64,000 nucleotides of DNA from Rhynchonema sp. JSB1_4 (GCA_030248065.1 JASAMV010004377.1:34345-98344), one strand, 5' to 3'; shown: positions 1 to 10,665, counted from the first letter of the stretch. Numbers and translations are program-made. Notes: generated by a model not told the origin, from the sequence alone.

Positions 1-431
1 ATAGCTTAGCTAAGTGTAACTTAACAATGTGTTCTCAATGAAGGTGTGTTCATAAACGTTGCGGTATCGTAAATATGAACGGAAGAGGGGGATCCAGGCA
101 ACGTAGGTCTAGCCGGCTCCGAGACGGGCGCTTGTAGGATGCGCAGCAGTTCTACACGCAGCAGAGATCCGTGCTACCTGGGTGGGGATGATAGGAAGAG
201 GGGCGCGGGTGGATCTCTCACTTATGCACAAGGGCCGGCCCTTCACTTATATGCAGACTGAACAGCGCCAGCCAGGCAGGCTACAGTAGAAAAGGGGCGC
301 GGGGTGCGCATATTTTCCCGCCGAAACTTAAAACACACCCTGTAATTTGGCCGATTTACCGCACGGAACTCGTTTTACATCAAATACATGGGGGCGCGGG
401 GGGGCGCGGGGGGACGCGATGTGTGAAATGG
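1..431. other. No gene recognised
   Basis: No coding exon or RNA gene was recognised. A short G-rich patch (384-418) with repeated GGGGGCGCG precedes the element that starts at 441. Confidence 0.4.
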
Positions 432-440
432 CCCATGAGC

Positions 441-653
441 GCATGTTGGGAAAAGCTAGTCCCGTTGCCTTGACAGAGAGAAAACGCGAATTTTCGATTT
501 CGCGATAGAAGGCACGGGTTGGCTCAAGGTTTGGCCTAAGCCTAAGCCTAAGCCTAATAGTAAGCCTAAGCCTAAGCCTAAGCCTAAGCCCAAGCCTAAG
601 CCTGAGAAAAAGGGAAGTCAATTTTGAAACGGGACTAGCTTTTCCCAAAATGC
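441..653. mobile_element. Mutator-like MITE carrying nematode telomere repeats
   Basis: The ends are 26-bp inverted repeats (GCATNTTGGGAAAAGCTAGT at each end, one mismatch). They are flanked by a perfect 9-bp direct repeat, CCCATGAGC, at 432-440 and 654-662. Nine-base duplications are typical of Mutator-like (MULE) transposons. The interior at 534-604 is about 12 units of GCCTAA, the complement of the nematode telomeric repeat TTAGGC, with two imperfect units. No transposase is encoded, so this is a non-autonomous element. Confidence 0.75.
534..604. repeat. Interstitial TTAGGC telomeric repeat tract
   Basis: GCCTAA repeats with one AATAGT interruption and one C substitution. TTAGGC is the canonical nematode telomere unit, so this supports a nematode origin. 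The tract lies wholly inside the 441-653 element and is not at a chromosome end, because unique sequence follows on both sides. Confidence 0.9.
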
Positions 654-759
654 CCCATGAGCAGAAGAAAAAATGAAAAGTGAAACAAGCATGCATTCTA
701 TGCTCAATGGCTCCCATTTGTTTAAGGGTGCGCTTATACACGTTTCGCGGAACTGAAGT

Positions 760-870
760 CAGGGTTGGGCAAAAATCGTCTCGGTTGTTTTTAGCCTTTT
801 TAAATCCTGAATTTCCTTGATTTTCCCAGGAAAGTATCCTGATTTTCAATGAAAGTCAATTTTGAGCCCA
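760..870. mobile_element. Half-copy of the hAT-like element found at 6445-6917
   Basis: Starts CAGGGTTGGGCAAAAA and continues with the same CCTGAATTTCCTTGATTTTC and CAGGAAAGTA segments as the reverse complement of 6917-6770. Only one end is present, so it is a truncated remnant. Confidence 0.6.
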
Positions 871-1207
871 ACATTTGTCAAAGTTTCTTTGTTCTACTTT
901 GGCGAGATACATCGATGCACGGAGCTTGATTTTCATACCCTCCGCCAAACGTAACATAGATTATGTGGGCCAAATTAGAATTTTGGCTAGAAAAGCGTTA
1001 AAACACGTTTATTTTGCCTTATAACACACAGAACTTTACTTCGTTTAGCCATCATTTCTTCCTAAAACGCACCTTTTCAAACTTTTTTCACTCGTTTCTT
1101 TACTTGTTCCGCGGAACAGGTATAAGCGCACCCCATCTTATTACGAAAGCTTTCGGGTCAATCGCAACTTCAGGTCTCAACAGAAATCTGACAAGTCAAT
1201 GAAAAAC

Positions 1208-2096
1208 TGCGGACTCTTACCAGTGTTATAGCACCGCTGCCGTCAATGCATCCCGTGACTGCCACATTACGTATGATGGGTCTTGAGTTTGTGATTTCAG
1301 CGTACACCCCTGTGAATAGTCCTAACATTGCACTTGTTCCGTGCAACGTTGGCTGGCTTTGCGGGTTGACGAATACGGTTCTGTCCTTGCGGTCGAGGTC
1401 GATATAGCCTGCCTAAAAATTAAATTGTGTACTTTTTCACTATTCTTGACTGAGCCTTGGTACAGTATTTCGCGCGCTCATTGTGTGACATGGGATTGAA
1501 AATGCCATGCCACATTTCTTCGAAACCATAAATAGCTATACTCTGAGAATACCTTTGGGAGAAACTTTTCAAAGCGTTGCCTGATCCGTAAAGCGCATTA
1601 TGCGTGTGTTAGCTGCAGCGGTCACTTGACTGCCAATCACTCAACACACAAGTCTAACGTAGTGATTTGCGAAATGCTACGAAACTCAGCTGGCTGCGCG
1701 AGCTGCGTGCGCTGTACACGGATTACCTAGACTAACAGTTAGGCATGCAATGTTTCAAAGCGAGCGAAACACCGCAGTGTGTTTCCCACGCCTACGCCAC
1801 GGAACGAGGGGCGAACAAAGGTTGACAACTGGAATGGAAAATTAAGTTGAAAGTGCAACCAACTGTGATCAGCAACTTGATTGCTTTGATCACCATTGAG
1901 ACGCCGTTGGCGAATGAAAGGTCCGGATATGGGTCCACCACGATGGTTAGATTAGCCTTTTCGCCGATATCTTCCGACATAAAGAAGGCTGTCGATGGAA
2001 TTTGATCGCGCTGAATTCGCTCGTTTGTGCTGTCGAATACCAGCACGAAACAGCCACCTTCCGTACATTCTTCTCCCGGTGGCACTTCTTCGTTAC
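1208..2096 (-). CDS. Two exons of an unnamed gene with a Lon(S16)-like segment
   Basis: Exon a starts at 2096 after a TTTCAG acceptor and is open to about 1880. It is hydrophilic at first, then contains DPYPDLSFANGVSMV. Exon b runs about 1413 to 1208 and ends at a GTAAGA donor. It encodes GTSAMLGLFTGVYAEI followed by NSRPIIRNVAVTGCIDGSG. That order resembles the S16 Lon proteolytic domain (G-x-SA helix with the catalytic serine, then RP-x-R-x-DVAMTGEI-x-x-G). The downstream catalytic lysine segment would lie in further exons that I could not place. The exon a donor, the start and the end of the gene are not defined. The Lon assignment rests on one short motif; the exons themselves are better supported. 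Confidence 0.4.
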
Positions 2097-2099
2097 CTG

Positions 2100-2409
2100 A
2101 AATGAATGCACTTGTTTAATGGGGGCATTTTTCTACTCAAAGCTTCTTCAAACTTCGCACGAAGTTAGCCACAACTTAAGACGTCATAAAAGTCAAGACA
2201 CCGGGAGTCTAACGTTTAACATGCGACCAGGAGATACATTTGAAGAGGATCATCCAGAAACAAAACCCACTGCAGCCCAGCCCAATTTATAGCTGCGCAT
2301 TCAGGCAAACCACCTGATTAATGTGCAGCTATAAATTGGGCTGGTTCGCTGCGGGTTTTGACCCTTTTTGCTCTGTTGCAATGCTTCCGAGTTTACGTTC
2401 CCCTAAATA
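2100..2409. other. Gap containing a hairpin repeat, 2261-2360
   Basis: Imperfect inverted repeat of about 36 bp: CAGCCCAATTTATAGCTGC near 2276 against its complement ending near 2345, with AAACCC and GGGTTT outside. It could be a small palindromic MITE; no clear target duplication was found. Nothing else was seen. Confidence 0.45.
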
Positions 2410-2824
2410 CAGTCGGCCCTCTTTATAGTGACTCTCTACATATAGACGAACCCTCTTTCTTAAGAGAAACTGGCCGGGTCCCAAATTTTTATGTGCAATA
2501 GCTCACTTTTTGCGCAAATTTCTGTATTGTGTGTGGGGACAAGCTTTGCACTCTGACTACTACTTTAACGACTGGAACCTCGCACCTGAAAGTGACACAA
2601 ATTTGAGGCACCACTGGTTAAGCATCAAAAATAGTTCAGCATAAAGTACAAAAGAAAACAGAACGCTGTGCAATTCAAGCACCCATTGCAAGAATTATTG
2701 TGTTGTTTCGGCAATTTCACGTCTGAAATGGTGTTGGTATTTATACGATCATGATCTACAAAAACGCACTGTTCCAAATTCAGTTAATGTCCGGCCACAT
2801 GCGATATACATACATACATACTGT

Positions 2825-3504
2825 CAGGGTTGGGCAAAAAACATGTAAAAAAATTTTTTTAAACAGGTTTTTGAAAAAAAAATTACAAAAATTTTTTTTA
2901 AAATTTTTCGGGAAACAATATGTCCTAAAACGTCCAAAAATGGCCTTTTTGGGGGGGTTATTTTTTGTCATTTTTTCTCAAGGGTATAGTAAATTTCTAA
3001 TTTCATTGCCTCATGCATTTTTACAGACGCAGGGAAATTCCCGTTCGAAGTCGTGGCAGGCAACATACTCAACACGCAGTCAACAAGCCACGCAGCTGGC
3101 TCATGTGCGTTTCGAATGTTTCAGTCACACAAAGCTGTGCGTGTCAGCTGCGTGGATTGTTGACTGTGTGTTGAGCTTGTAGCCTGCTTCGACTTCGAAC
3201 GGGAGTTTCCCTGCGTCTGTAAAAATGCATGAGGCAAAGAAATTAGAAACTTACTATAGCAAAATTTTCTTCACAAAATCACCTTTGGGGCATGTATTTG
3301 GTACCTAAGATGCCACAAATGATGTTATTACGCAAACCAAGTCACAAAAGTGACTTGCCGATTAAAGTTGCATTTTTTCGCGTTTTTGCGGTTTTTTTGG
3401 GCAAATTTGATCAATTTTCCCCGAATCTGGGCGACTTTTCAAAAAAAAAATTTTATTAAAACAATTTTTTTAAAAAACGTGTCTAAAATTTTTTTCCAAC
3501 CCTG
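2825..3504. mobile_element. hAT-like MITE nested in the 2410-3613 element
   Basis: Ends are CAGGGTTGGGCAAAAAA at the left and a degraded complement (CCAACCCTG) at the right. The flanking 8-bp direct repeat CATACTGT is perfect (2817-2824 and 3505-3512). An 8-bp duplication plus a CAGGG terminus is the hAT signature. Same family as 6445-6917. It contains the palindromic element at 2985-3258. Confidence 0.75.
2985..3258. mobile_element. 274-bp palindromic MITE, innermost of the nest
   Basis: Almost the whole length is an inverted repeat: TATAGTAAATTTCTAATTTC at the left and its near-complement at the right, followed inward by GCCTCATGCATTTTTACAG and CCCGTTCGAAGTCG arms. A second copy, strongly similar along its length, occupies 53693-53964. 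A partial arm is also visible at about 7165-7215. Confidence 0.8.
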
Positions 3505-3613
3505 CATACTGTATGTCGTGTGCGGGCATCTTGCAGATTCTTTACAGTGGAAATTCTTTATGGTGACATAAATGAGCAGCTCCCGTTTATGTCACTATCA
3601 AGAGGGCAGACTG

Positions 3614-4334
3614 TACTGCACGATGTGGATAACCAGCCTTTTGGGGTCTTAGTTTGCTGAGCTGTCAAGCACGCCACCGTTTTGTGCTCAACAACTGTCA
3701 TACAATCGGGTGTTGCTGACACGTGTAAAGCTTGAACGCCCTTCACCGGCTGCTGGCATCCCACACATGTGCCAGGCGTCTAAACGAAATGGTGCACATG
3801 ATTCGTATTGTTTTCGTGTTCAAGTTGTAACTGAGCACCTATGTATACAGATCCAGGATGAAGGTTACCCAGATCAACATTGTACATACCTGGGTACCTT
3901 CGACTTTAATAAATTGAAGGTCATACGGTGGCCGTACATAAAAGTAGATAAAAAGAAAAATGGGCATTTTACGTGTCAAATTGCAAAATTTACTATTTCT
4001 TATTTCCGAGTTTCACAAAAGATTGGCAGTAGGAAATATTCCCTATACTTTCGTGCTGCGATTTTTGAAACTAGGAAATACAGAAAAGGCATATATTTCC
4101 TACTTCATGTTTCCTACTTTTGCACAAAACCAAAACCAATCATATTCATGCGCTGATTACGTTGCGGTTTAGAGCTATCATCATCTATGATCTAATCTTT
4201 TGCTCGTCCACGAAACACCAGTGTACCCGTGCTGATTACTTCATCTGATTATAAACGCACATGGAAACATCCCGAAAATACCGAAAACCCCGAAAATCTT
4301 AAATAGCGTACATACATGTGTGTTGTACAGCATG
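3614..4334. other. No gene recognised
   Basis: AT-rich sequence with no convincing exon or repeat structure. Confidence 0.35.
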
Positions 4335-6101
4335 TTATTGGTGTCCCGTTTCTGCCTGATTTCGCAGACGGACGGTGCACCAGGTCATCGTCGGCGTATA
4401 AAGTATGTTTATGATCAATTTGTTAAATTGTGCAGCTATGATAATTTCCTCCCAGCATACCATTTTCAAGTCCTGAGATTGCTCCTTCCTTTGCAGATAC
4501 TTCACGGTCTCCTCACGATTTTTCTTCCCTTCACTCGACTCCTTATTCTCTTCTTGCTCAGATGAAAAGTCTGTGTCCTGTTCATCTGGAGCACCCGTCG
4601 TCATCTCTCGATTTTCTTCTTGTTCACCCGACTCTGTTTTTGTTGCCCCTGCTGATAGTTCCCCTGAATTACAGTACTTTTCATCAGGCAGTTCCTGCTT
4701 CTTCTGCTGTTCAACTGGCGCAGCAGCTGTTTCATCTCGATTTTTCTCCCCTTCACTCGACTCCTTGTCTTTTTCAGATGAAAATTCTGTGGCCCTGGGC
4801 TCTTGGACTGGCACTGCCTGTTTCTTGTGCTGTTTAGCTGGGACAACAGTTGTCTTCTCTCCATTCTTCTCTCGTTCATCCGACTCTGTTTTCGCCTCTT
4901 CGCACCTCATGTGATTGCGCTGTTGGTTGTTCCGGATTTTCAAACTGAGTGCTTGATGCTCCGGAGACATCTTCCGGGTTCTCCTTGAGAATCTTATTGG
5001 CGTGTTATGTTTTAGCGATTGTGCTTGAATGGTTGGTGTGGGGTTTTGTTGTTGGGTGGTTGGTTTTGGGTTTTGTTGTTGAGTGGTTGGTGTGAGTTCT
5101 TGTGTTTGAGTGGTGGTTGGTTTTGGGTCTTGTTGTTGGGTGGTTGGCTTTGGATCTTGTTGTAGAGTGGTTGGTTTTGGGTCTTGTTGTGGGGTGGTTG
5201 GCTTTGGATCTTGTTGTAGAGTGGTTGGTTTTGGGTCTTGTTGTTGGGTGGTTGGTGTGAGGTCTTGTTGTTGAGTGGTTGGTGTGAGTTCTTGTGTTTG
5301 AGTGGTGGTTGGCTTTGGATCTTGTTGTAGAGTGGTTGGTTTTGGGTCTTGTTGTGGGGTGGTTGGCTTTGGATCTTGTTGTAGAGTGGTTGGTTTTGGG
5401 TCTTGTTGTTGGGTGGTTGGTGTGAGGTCTTGTTGTTGAGTGGTTGGTGTGAGTTCTTGTGTTTGAGTGGTGGTTGGTTTTGGGTCTTGTTGTTGCGTGG
5501 TTGGTTTTGGGTCTTGTTGTTGGGTGGTTGGTGTGAGGTCTTGCTGTTGAGTGGTTGGTGTGAGTTCTTGTGTTTGAGTGGTGCTTGGTTTTGGGTCTTG
5601 CTGTTGCGTGGTTGGTTTTGGGTCTTGTTGTAGAGTGGTTGGTTTTGGGTCTTGTTGTAGAGTGGTTGGTTTTGGGTCTTGTTGTTGCGTGGTTGGTTTT
5701 GGGCATTGTTGTAGAGTGGTTGGTTTTGGGTCTTGTTGTTGGGTGGTTGGTATGAGTTCTTGTTGTTGAGTGGTTGGTCTTGGTTCTTGTTGTTCAGTGG
5801 TTGGTGTGAGTTCTTGTTGTTGAGCGGTTTGTTTTGGTTCTTGTTGTTGAGAGGTTGGTTTTGGGTCTTGTTGTTGGGTGGTTGGTTTCGGGTATTGTTG
5901 TTGAGAGGTTGGTTTTGGGTCTTGTTGTTGGGTGGTTGGTTTCGGGTCTTGTTGTTGGGTGGTTGGTGTGAGTTCTTGCTGTTGGGTGGTTGGTGTGGCG
6001 TCTTGTTGTTGAGTGGCTGGTTTTGGGTTTTCTTGTTGAGTGGTTGGTGTTGGGTCATGTTGTTTAGTGATTGGTGCTGGATTTTGCTGTTGAGTGAGCA
6101 A
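4335..6101 (-). CDS. Low-complexity TTQQQ-repeat protein
   Basis: One continuous minus-strand frame of nearly 590 codons, open upstream to about 6183. The N-terminal two thirds are tandem 9-10 residue units such as DPKPTTQQQ, ELTPTTQQQ, DLTPTTQQQ, DPKPTTLQQ and DPKPTTTQTQ. These are arranged in a longer higher-order period. The C-terminal part is K/E/S-rich and contains three diverged copies of a block with ESSEGEKN-like and EQQKKQ-like segments. That part is not simple-sequence, yet stays open in the same frame, which argues for real coding. Other frames are also partly open across the repeat and are shadows. No start codon or signal peptide is evident at 6101, so an upstream exon is likely. 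A GTGAAG after the last repeat (near 4520) may be a donor. Predicted to be disordered; function unknown. Confidence 0.55.
   Translation of the reverse strand: MLTQQQNPAPITKQHDPTPTTQQENPKPATQQQDATPTTQQQELTPTTQQQDPKPTTQQQDPKPTSQQQYPKPTTQQQDPKPTSQQQEPKQTAQQQELTPTTEQQEPRPTTQQQELIPTTQQQDPKPTTLQQCPKPTTQQQDPKPTTLQQDPKPTTLQQDPKPTTQQQDPKPSTTQTQELTPTTQQQDLTPTTQQQDPKPTTQQQDPKPTTTQTQELTPTTQQQDLTPTTQQQDPKPTTLQQDPKPTTPQQDPKPTTLQQDPKPTTTQTQELTPTTQQQDLTPTTQQQDPKPTTLQQDPKPTTPQQDPKPTTLQQDPKPTTQQQDPKPTTTQTQELTPTTQQQNPKPTTQQQNPTPTIQAQSLKHNTPIRFSRRTRKMSPEHQALSLKIRNNQQRNHMRCEEAKTESDEREKNGEKTTVVPAKQHKKQAVPVQEPRATEFSSEKDKESSEGEKNRDETAAAPVEQQKKQELPDEKYCNSGELSAGATKTESGEQEENREMTTGAPDEQDTDFSSEQEENKESSEGKKNREETVKYLQRKEQSQDLKMVCWEEIIIAAQFNKLIINILYTPTMTWCTVRLRNQAETGHQ
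5015..6100. repeat. Minisatellite of 27-30 bp units
   Basis: About 36 tandem units of the type GGTTTTGGGTCTTGTTGTTG. Several variants alternate in a higher-order pattern, for example a roughly 180-bp block repeated at 5100-5290, 5290-5460 and 5460-5590. It codes for the QQQ-rich array on the minus strand. Confidence 0.9.
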
Positions 6102-6444
6102 AGTGGCTTCTTTGTGCTGAAAGTATGCTGCTGCTTCAAAACTGTGGTTTATGCAGTATAAGTGATTCCGAACCTTATGGGGTCAGTCCTGATTCACCAG
6201 GGTTTTGCATGTGTAACAGCCACATTTAGTACGCCAGTACTGTAACCCTATTATACTTTTAGTAGGCATATTTTCGTGTGCGAACACGCCACCGTATGTT
6301 TTGACGTGTTCTTCTGACGTTATTTCACTCTGGTTTTGTGTAGTTTTAGCCAGCTACCAGTTCAGTTACAGTTCCGTGTGCAATTCTAGGCTGAAAGTTG
6401 AAGTCGCGTGCACGCGCGTGCACGCGACTTCCTAGTGCTAAAAC

Positions 6445-6917
6445 CAGGGTTGGGCAAAAAACTTTTTTTTCAAAAAATCGTTTTTTTAAAACGCCCAGAT
6501 GACCAAAATATGCCCCCAAAAAAATGGAAAACGCTCATGTTGGGAAGAAAACGTGGTTAAATGAAGTAATTCTATGTGTTCTGAGGCAAAATAAACGGGG
6601 TTCAACCCTTTTCTAGCGAGTTGTTAAGATCCCATATCAGACCCGCATTATGGGACCAACTTTGGCCGGGGTCATCACTGAAAGTCAAACTCCGTATATC
6701 GACGTATCTTGACAAAATAAAAATTGGTCGAAAATTTTTTGAAAAAAATGGAACAAAAAATTGATTTTCCTTGATAATCAGGGTACTTTCCCTGAACAAT
6801 CAGGGAAAATCAAGGAAATTCAGGGTTTAAAAAAAACGAAAAGCGACCCAGGCGTTTTTTTTGAAAAAAAACGTCGTTTCTTAAGAAAAACGCCGTCGTT
6901 TTTTTTGCCCAACCCTG
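6445..6917. mobile_element. Intact hAT-like MITE
   Basis: Perfect terminal inverted repeats CAGGGTTGGGCAAAAA and TTTTTGCCCAACCCTG, flanked by a perfect 8-bp duplication GCTAAAAC (6437-6444 and 6918-6925). Length 473 bp, no coding capacity. The reference copy for the family seen at 760 and 2825. Confidence 0.85.
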
Positions 6918-6925
6918 GCTAAAAC

Positions 6926-8610
6926 ATAGGGAGCGCACGCCAGCGCACGCGCAAAACTTCGCAGCAAAATTTCGCTCTCCGCTGGCGGAGTCGTCAGTCA
7001 TCTCACTCATGCACCGCAGGCTGTGAAACATTTTCTTGATCGGTCGTCTGTGATTAAGCGCAACGATATTGATGTTGCTGTTGTAAATGTTTTGTGCTCT
7101 TTTCGCTGAGCGAAAGTTCGCTCGTGCTCTCTGATAAAAGCGAAATTCCGCACCCAAAGGATATATGTTTCCATAAATTTCTAATTTCGCGTTGGATCCT
7201 GCATTTTTGCGGACGCAGGGAACGCTGGTATCAGAGAGCACGAGCGAAATTTCGCTCTCCGCTGGCGTCAGAGAGCGGCCTTACATCGATCTACAACCAA
7301 AAATCAACTGATCAAACTAGCGCAGCTTTAACCGACACGACGATAGCAACCGATAAAACATCGCATCACATGCCGTTCCGAGCGAAAAATTGGAGATTGG
7401 CTGGGAAACGTCAGTCAGTCAACAACCAGTCAGGCCTGGCTCTGTGATGAGGTTGTATAATGACGAAATCTCTCTTATTCACTATTAGCTTTCTATTACT
7501 TCTTTATTCCATTCCGTTCCTACCGCACTGCAACTGAACAAGCAACGCCAGGGCCACACATTATAAGCATTCACATTCCGTTATCAGTAATAAGTGGGTT
7601 TTCTAGCCCGCGCACTCATGCCAGACACAACATAAGCTTGCACAAACATCGTCACGAGATTCTCCCCCTCAAGAAGCTCAACGTAAATGAATATGCCTCA
7701 AATTTCAAACTCAAATGAATCATCACTACGTTCAAATGAATCTCGCTTAATAATGAATCTATCACAATTCCAGTCCAATCAGCTGGGTGTCACCACCTTG
7801 AGTGACCGTCAGGCATGAATCTCATCATGAACCTCCCATCTGTGGCCCTCCCAACTGTCCTCGGTCCGGCTTTCTCCGCAACGTCAGGCAGCCTGTCGGT
7901 GACTCCATACGTATTTGGGGAGTGTCGTCTGTTCGTTTCGTCGTCGTTTGTTGCTGTTTGTTGCACCTCGTAGCCATCGACTGCGACTATTGTTGACCGT
8001 TTGGAGTGACGGGTTGGCTATTGGAGTTGATGTTCGACTTATCAGTGTTGAAGGGCGGTTGTACTGGAGGTGCGACCACCTTCCAGGAGCGGCATGCAGT
8101 GGTCGACTCTGCTCCTCCGCCCCCTCGGGAAGTGCGCGACGTTGCCAACCACACGCATTGAATATCACGCGACGTTGATTAATTCCTCACTGAATTTCGA
8201 CTATTCGTTGACTTTGCGTACACGTGGCCATAAATTTTTCATTGCACTTCAAAAAATGTGCACGTAATCATCTTTCGTGAAAAATTTTGTGCCAGCTCAC
8301 ATAACTAGGAAAAAAGAGCCTAAACAGGCTTACGGAATTATGCAACAGACCTAGCCTAGACTTCTGATGGTACAATGGGGAGAAACAAATCTAACCGTAT
8401 ACTTATGACGGTACAATGGGGAGAAACAAGGATTATCGAGCAACAGTTATGCGGTCCGACCACGTGATGTAGAAAAAATGGCGTTGCATAGTTCCGGCGC
8501 CCGCTCGGTGTTCGGCACCCCTCCGTTTTTTGTCCATTTCCGTTTCTTTCAGCAGCATTTTTCAGTAACAGAACACAATCTTCGAGCGCAATTACACACC
8601 TTTCATTTTT
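6926..8610. other. Non-coding; small inverted repeat at about 7105-7275
   Basis: No exon recognised. An inverted repeat (TCGCTCGTGCTCTCTGATA at about 7118 and its complement at about 7227) brackets a partial arm of the palindromic MITE. At 8362-8430 a roughly 23-bp segment containing GGTACAATGGGGAGAAACAA is present twice. Confidence 0.4.
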
Positions 8611-9704
8611 CGTCGGTATCAGTAAAAATAAGACCAACCCCCAAAACCACTTTTTCGAGAAAAAAGCGTTTGAAGTTGGCCTGACCGCATTTCCAACACG
8701 GTTTGGTTCCGGTAGGCTGATGTTTGGCATGGCTACGTAAGGGAGCATGCTGATCATCATAGAAACAAAAGTAGACTTTGAAACATCATATCCAAGTAAA
8801 AACAAAGCTATTTGTCTGTTGGTTTTAGTTCACAAAAAAATAAATATAGACCAAGCCCCTTGGCGGAGCAGTTGAAAACCGAAAAATAGCCCAACCCCCA
8901 TTTTCTCTGCCATTTATTTTTCACCTGCTTGAAAATGATTTAATACGGGGTTCATTAAAATGTCTTAAAAGAAGCATTATCATTCAAGACGCTTGTTACA
9001 GAGGTGGGAATCGGGCCGGGTTACCTCGGTCCGGCATGGCCGGATTCAAAAAAAGTCAGCCCGGTCCTATCCGGCCCGATTTTTTGGGCCGGGTTTTTCT
9101 GATTGTATTTTGAAGCAAACGTCGGGTGTGAAAAGATTGTTTCTGTTTGTTGAAATCGTTGATATTTACACATTGAAAACATAAACAAAAACATCAAAAG
9201 GCTTGTCTGTGAGAAGCTTTGAACTCATGGCTCTCACAACCACAGTCAGATATGCTTCCCACTGTGCTAAAGACGCCGACAGCCAAGCCGCCTTACGATA
9301 CGTTATAAACGTAATGATCGGGCCAGCAGCGACGCACTCAACGAGAGAACGTAAAGTCCCTAATACAACACACACACACAGCTGGGGTATTGTGCAACAA
9401 CTCATGTGCTGAAGCAATCTTTTGTGTGTGTGTGTGTTGGGGTCGCGTGCTTTGGGGCTTGGTCTATTTTGTCCGCGAAAATTCCTCCGCCAACCAACTT
9501 GGTTTTCTTTTTCAAAAATAAGAAACTAGACCAACCCCCAACCGGAACTAGCAGGTGTTTTCAACATGCTGTAACTCAATGTACATAGCGTTTTGAGACA
9601 AAATTTTTGGTGAATGTTTAGAATAGTTTTCCAGCTACACGCTGCACACAAAAAGTGGGTTGGTCTTTGGTTGGGGCTTGGTCTTATTTTTACTGATACC
9701 GACG
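8611..9704. mobile_element. 1.1-kb element with long perfect inverted ends (family W)
   Basis: The ends match perfectly for about 27 bp, beginning CGTCGGTATCAGTAAAAATA. A short word AGACCAA[C/G]CCC recurs inside (near 8845, 8890, 9455, 9528, 9656). No unambiguous target duplication was found, so the exact ends are uncertain. A one-ended copy of the GGCCCGG family (CAGAGGTGGGAATCGGGCC at about 8999) lies within it. Confidence 0.55.
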
Positions 9705-10496
9705 TTTTCTTCTTATCATTAGTCAGTGTGAGAAACAAGTGCTGTATGATTTCACCCGCCACATAATCCCACAATAGCACCCATTATCACATTTACTATG
9801 TATATTAGGTCTTATTATCCCGATTCTTATGCAACTTAACGGAATCGATTTGTTCAAATCGCTAATAATCATCAGTTGGCTTTTGTAAGAATTGGCGCCA
9901 AAATAGCAAATTCAAACAAATGTTTCAAATTCAAAACAAATGCAATGAGAAGCAGTTGGATACTGTAACTCGCAAGCAGACTTGCTTGACCGACCTGACA
10001 CACTGCTTCAAATGATGTTTCACGTTGTGTGTTGCACGCTGTCGACTGCTGCACAAGTGCATGTACGTCGAACGTGGTGGGGCAGCAGACAAGTGCTGCA
10101 AAAGAAATACAGGTTGTTGATTTAATTTCGATGTGGTTTTTTTATCAGGCAGGATCTTATCAGAGCACGAGAGCTAAGCCGGTCAGTGCTTCGGTCATCT
10201 GATGTTTCACTGCGTCTTAGTATGAGCAAACGGGCTACGGTAGACAAGACACAGTAAACTAACCCAATCTGGCAGTAAAATAAGACAAACTTGACCACGG
10301 ACCTCCATGATCGCATGATGATGAGATCAGCTGATGGGCGCGTGAGTTTGGCGCAAGAATTTGGTGAATTTCGCGAAATGATGGTCGGAAATTATGGTGT
10401 TGGCCGCCTGAAAATGAAAGGAATTTTGAGCTGATCAATATGTTTATACATATGTACCTTTCAGATTATGAGTTATTATTATCAAATCTATACTAC
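9705..10496. other. No gene recognised
   Basis: No convincing exon. Contains two copies of the GATGTTTC motif (about 10013 and 10200). Confidence 0.35.
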
Positions 10497-10665
10497 TAAA
10501 ACAGGAAGACGTATGTCTGTATGTGTGTCTGTGGCCCCCTCCCTCGGAGGTGCAGACGGATCAATTTTCACGGGTAGCTTTGGGTATGCTAACGGGTCTT
10601 CGGGGAGGGGGGGCACGATACGGGCGCGGCGCTGAAGCCGGGCCGTAGGCACGGGTCCCGTCTAG
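10497..10665 (+). mobile_element. Short Helitron-like element
   Basis: Begins TCTATACTACTAAAACAGGA after an A and ends in CTAG before a T. Just upstream of the end is the palindromic ACGGGTCCCGT. A 5' TC, a 3' CTRR, a subterminal palindrome and insertion between A and T are Helitron hallmarks. A second, larger copy with the same left end and the same GGAGGTGC / TAGCTTTGGGTATGCTAAC segments lies inverted at about 20885-21615. Confidence 0.55.

Larger units (their letters stand above)
2410..3613. mobile_element. Tc1/mariner/pogo-type element (outermost of three nested)
   Basis: Inverted ends of 23 bp with 21 matches (left 2410-2432 begins CAGTCGGCCCTCTTTATAG, right 3591-3613), flanked by TA at 2408-2409 and 3614-3615. 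Ends starting CAGT with a TA duplication fit the Tc1/mariner/pogo superfamily. No transposase frame survives. A second transposon (2825-3504) interrupts it. Confidence 0.75.

Noticed and set aside
5012..6161. Additional long frames in the QQQ minisatellite (NQPLNNKTQ, TNHSTTRPK and plus-strand LLLGGW repeats)
   Set aside because: A stop-free tandem repeat is open in several frames. Only the frame that continues into the non-repetitive K/E-rich tail is supported.
8356..8805. 149-codon minus-strand ORF
   Set aside because: It overlaps the inverted end of the W element and a duplicated GGTACAATGGGG segment, and shows no conserved features or splice context.
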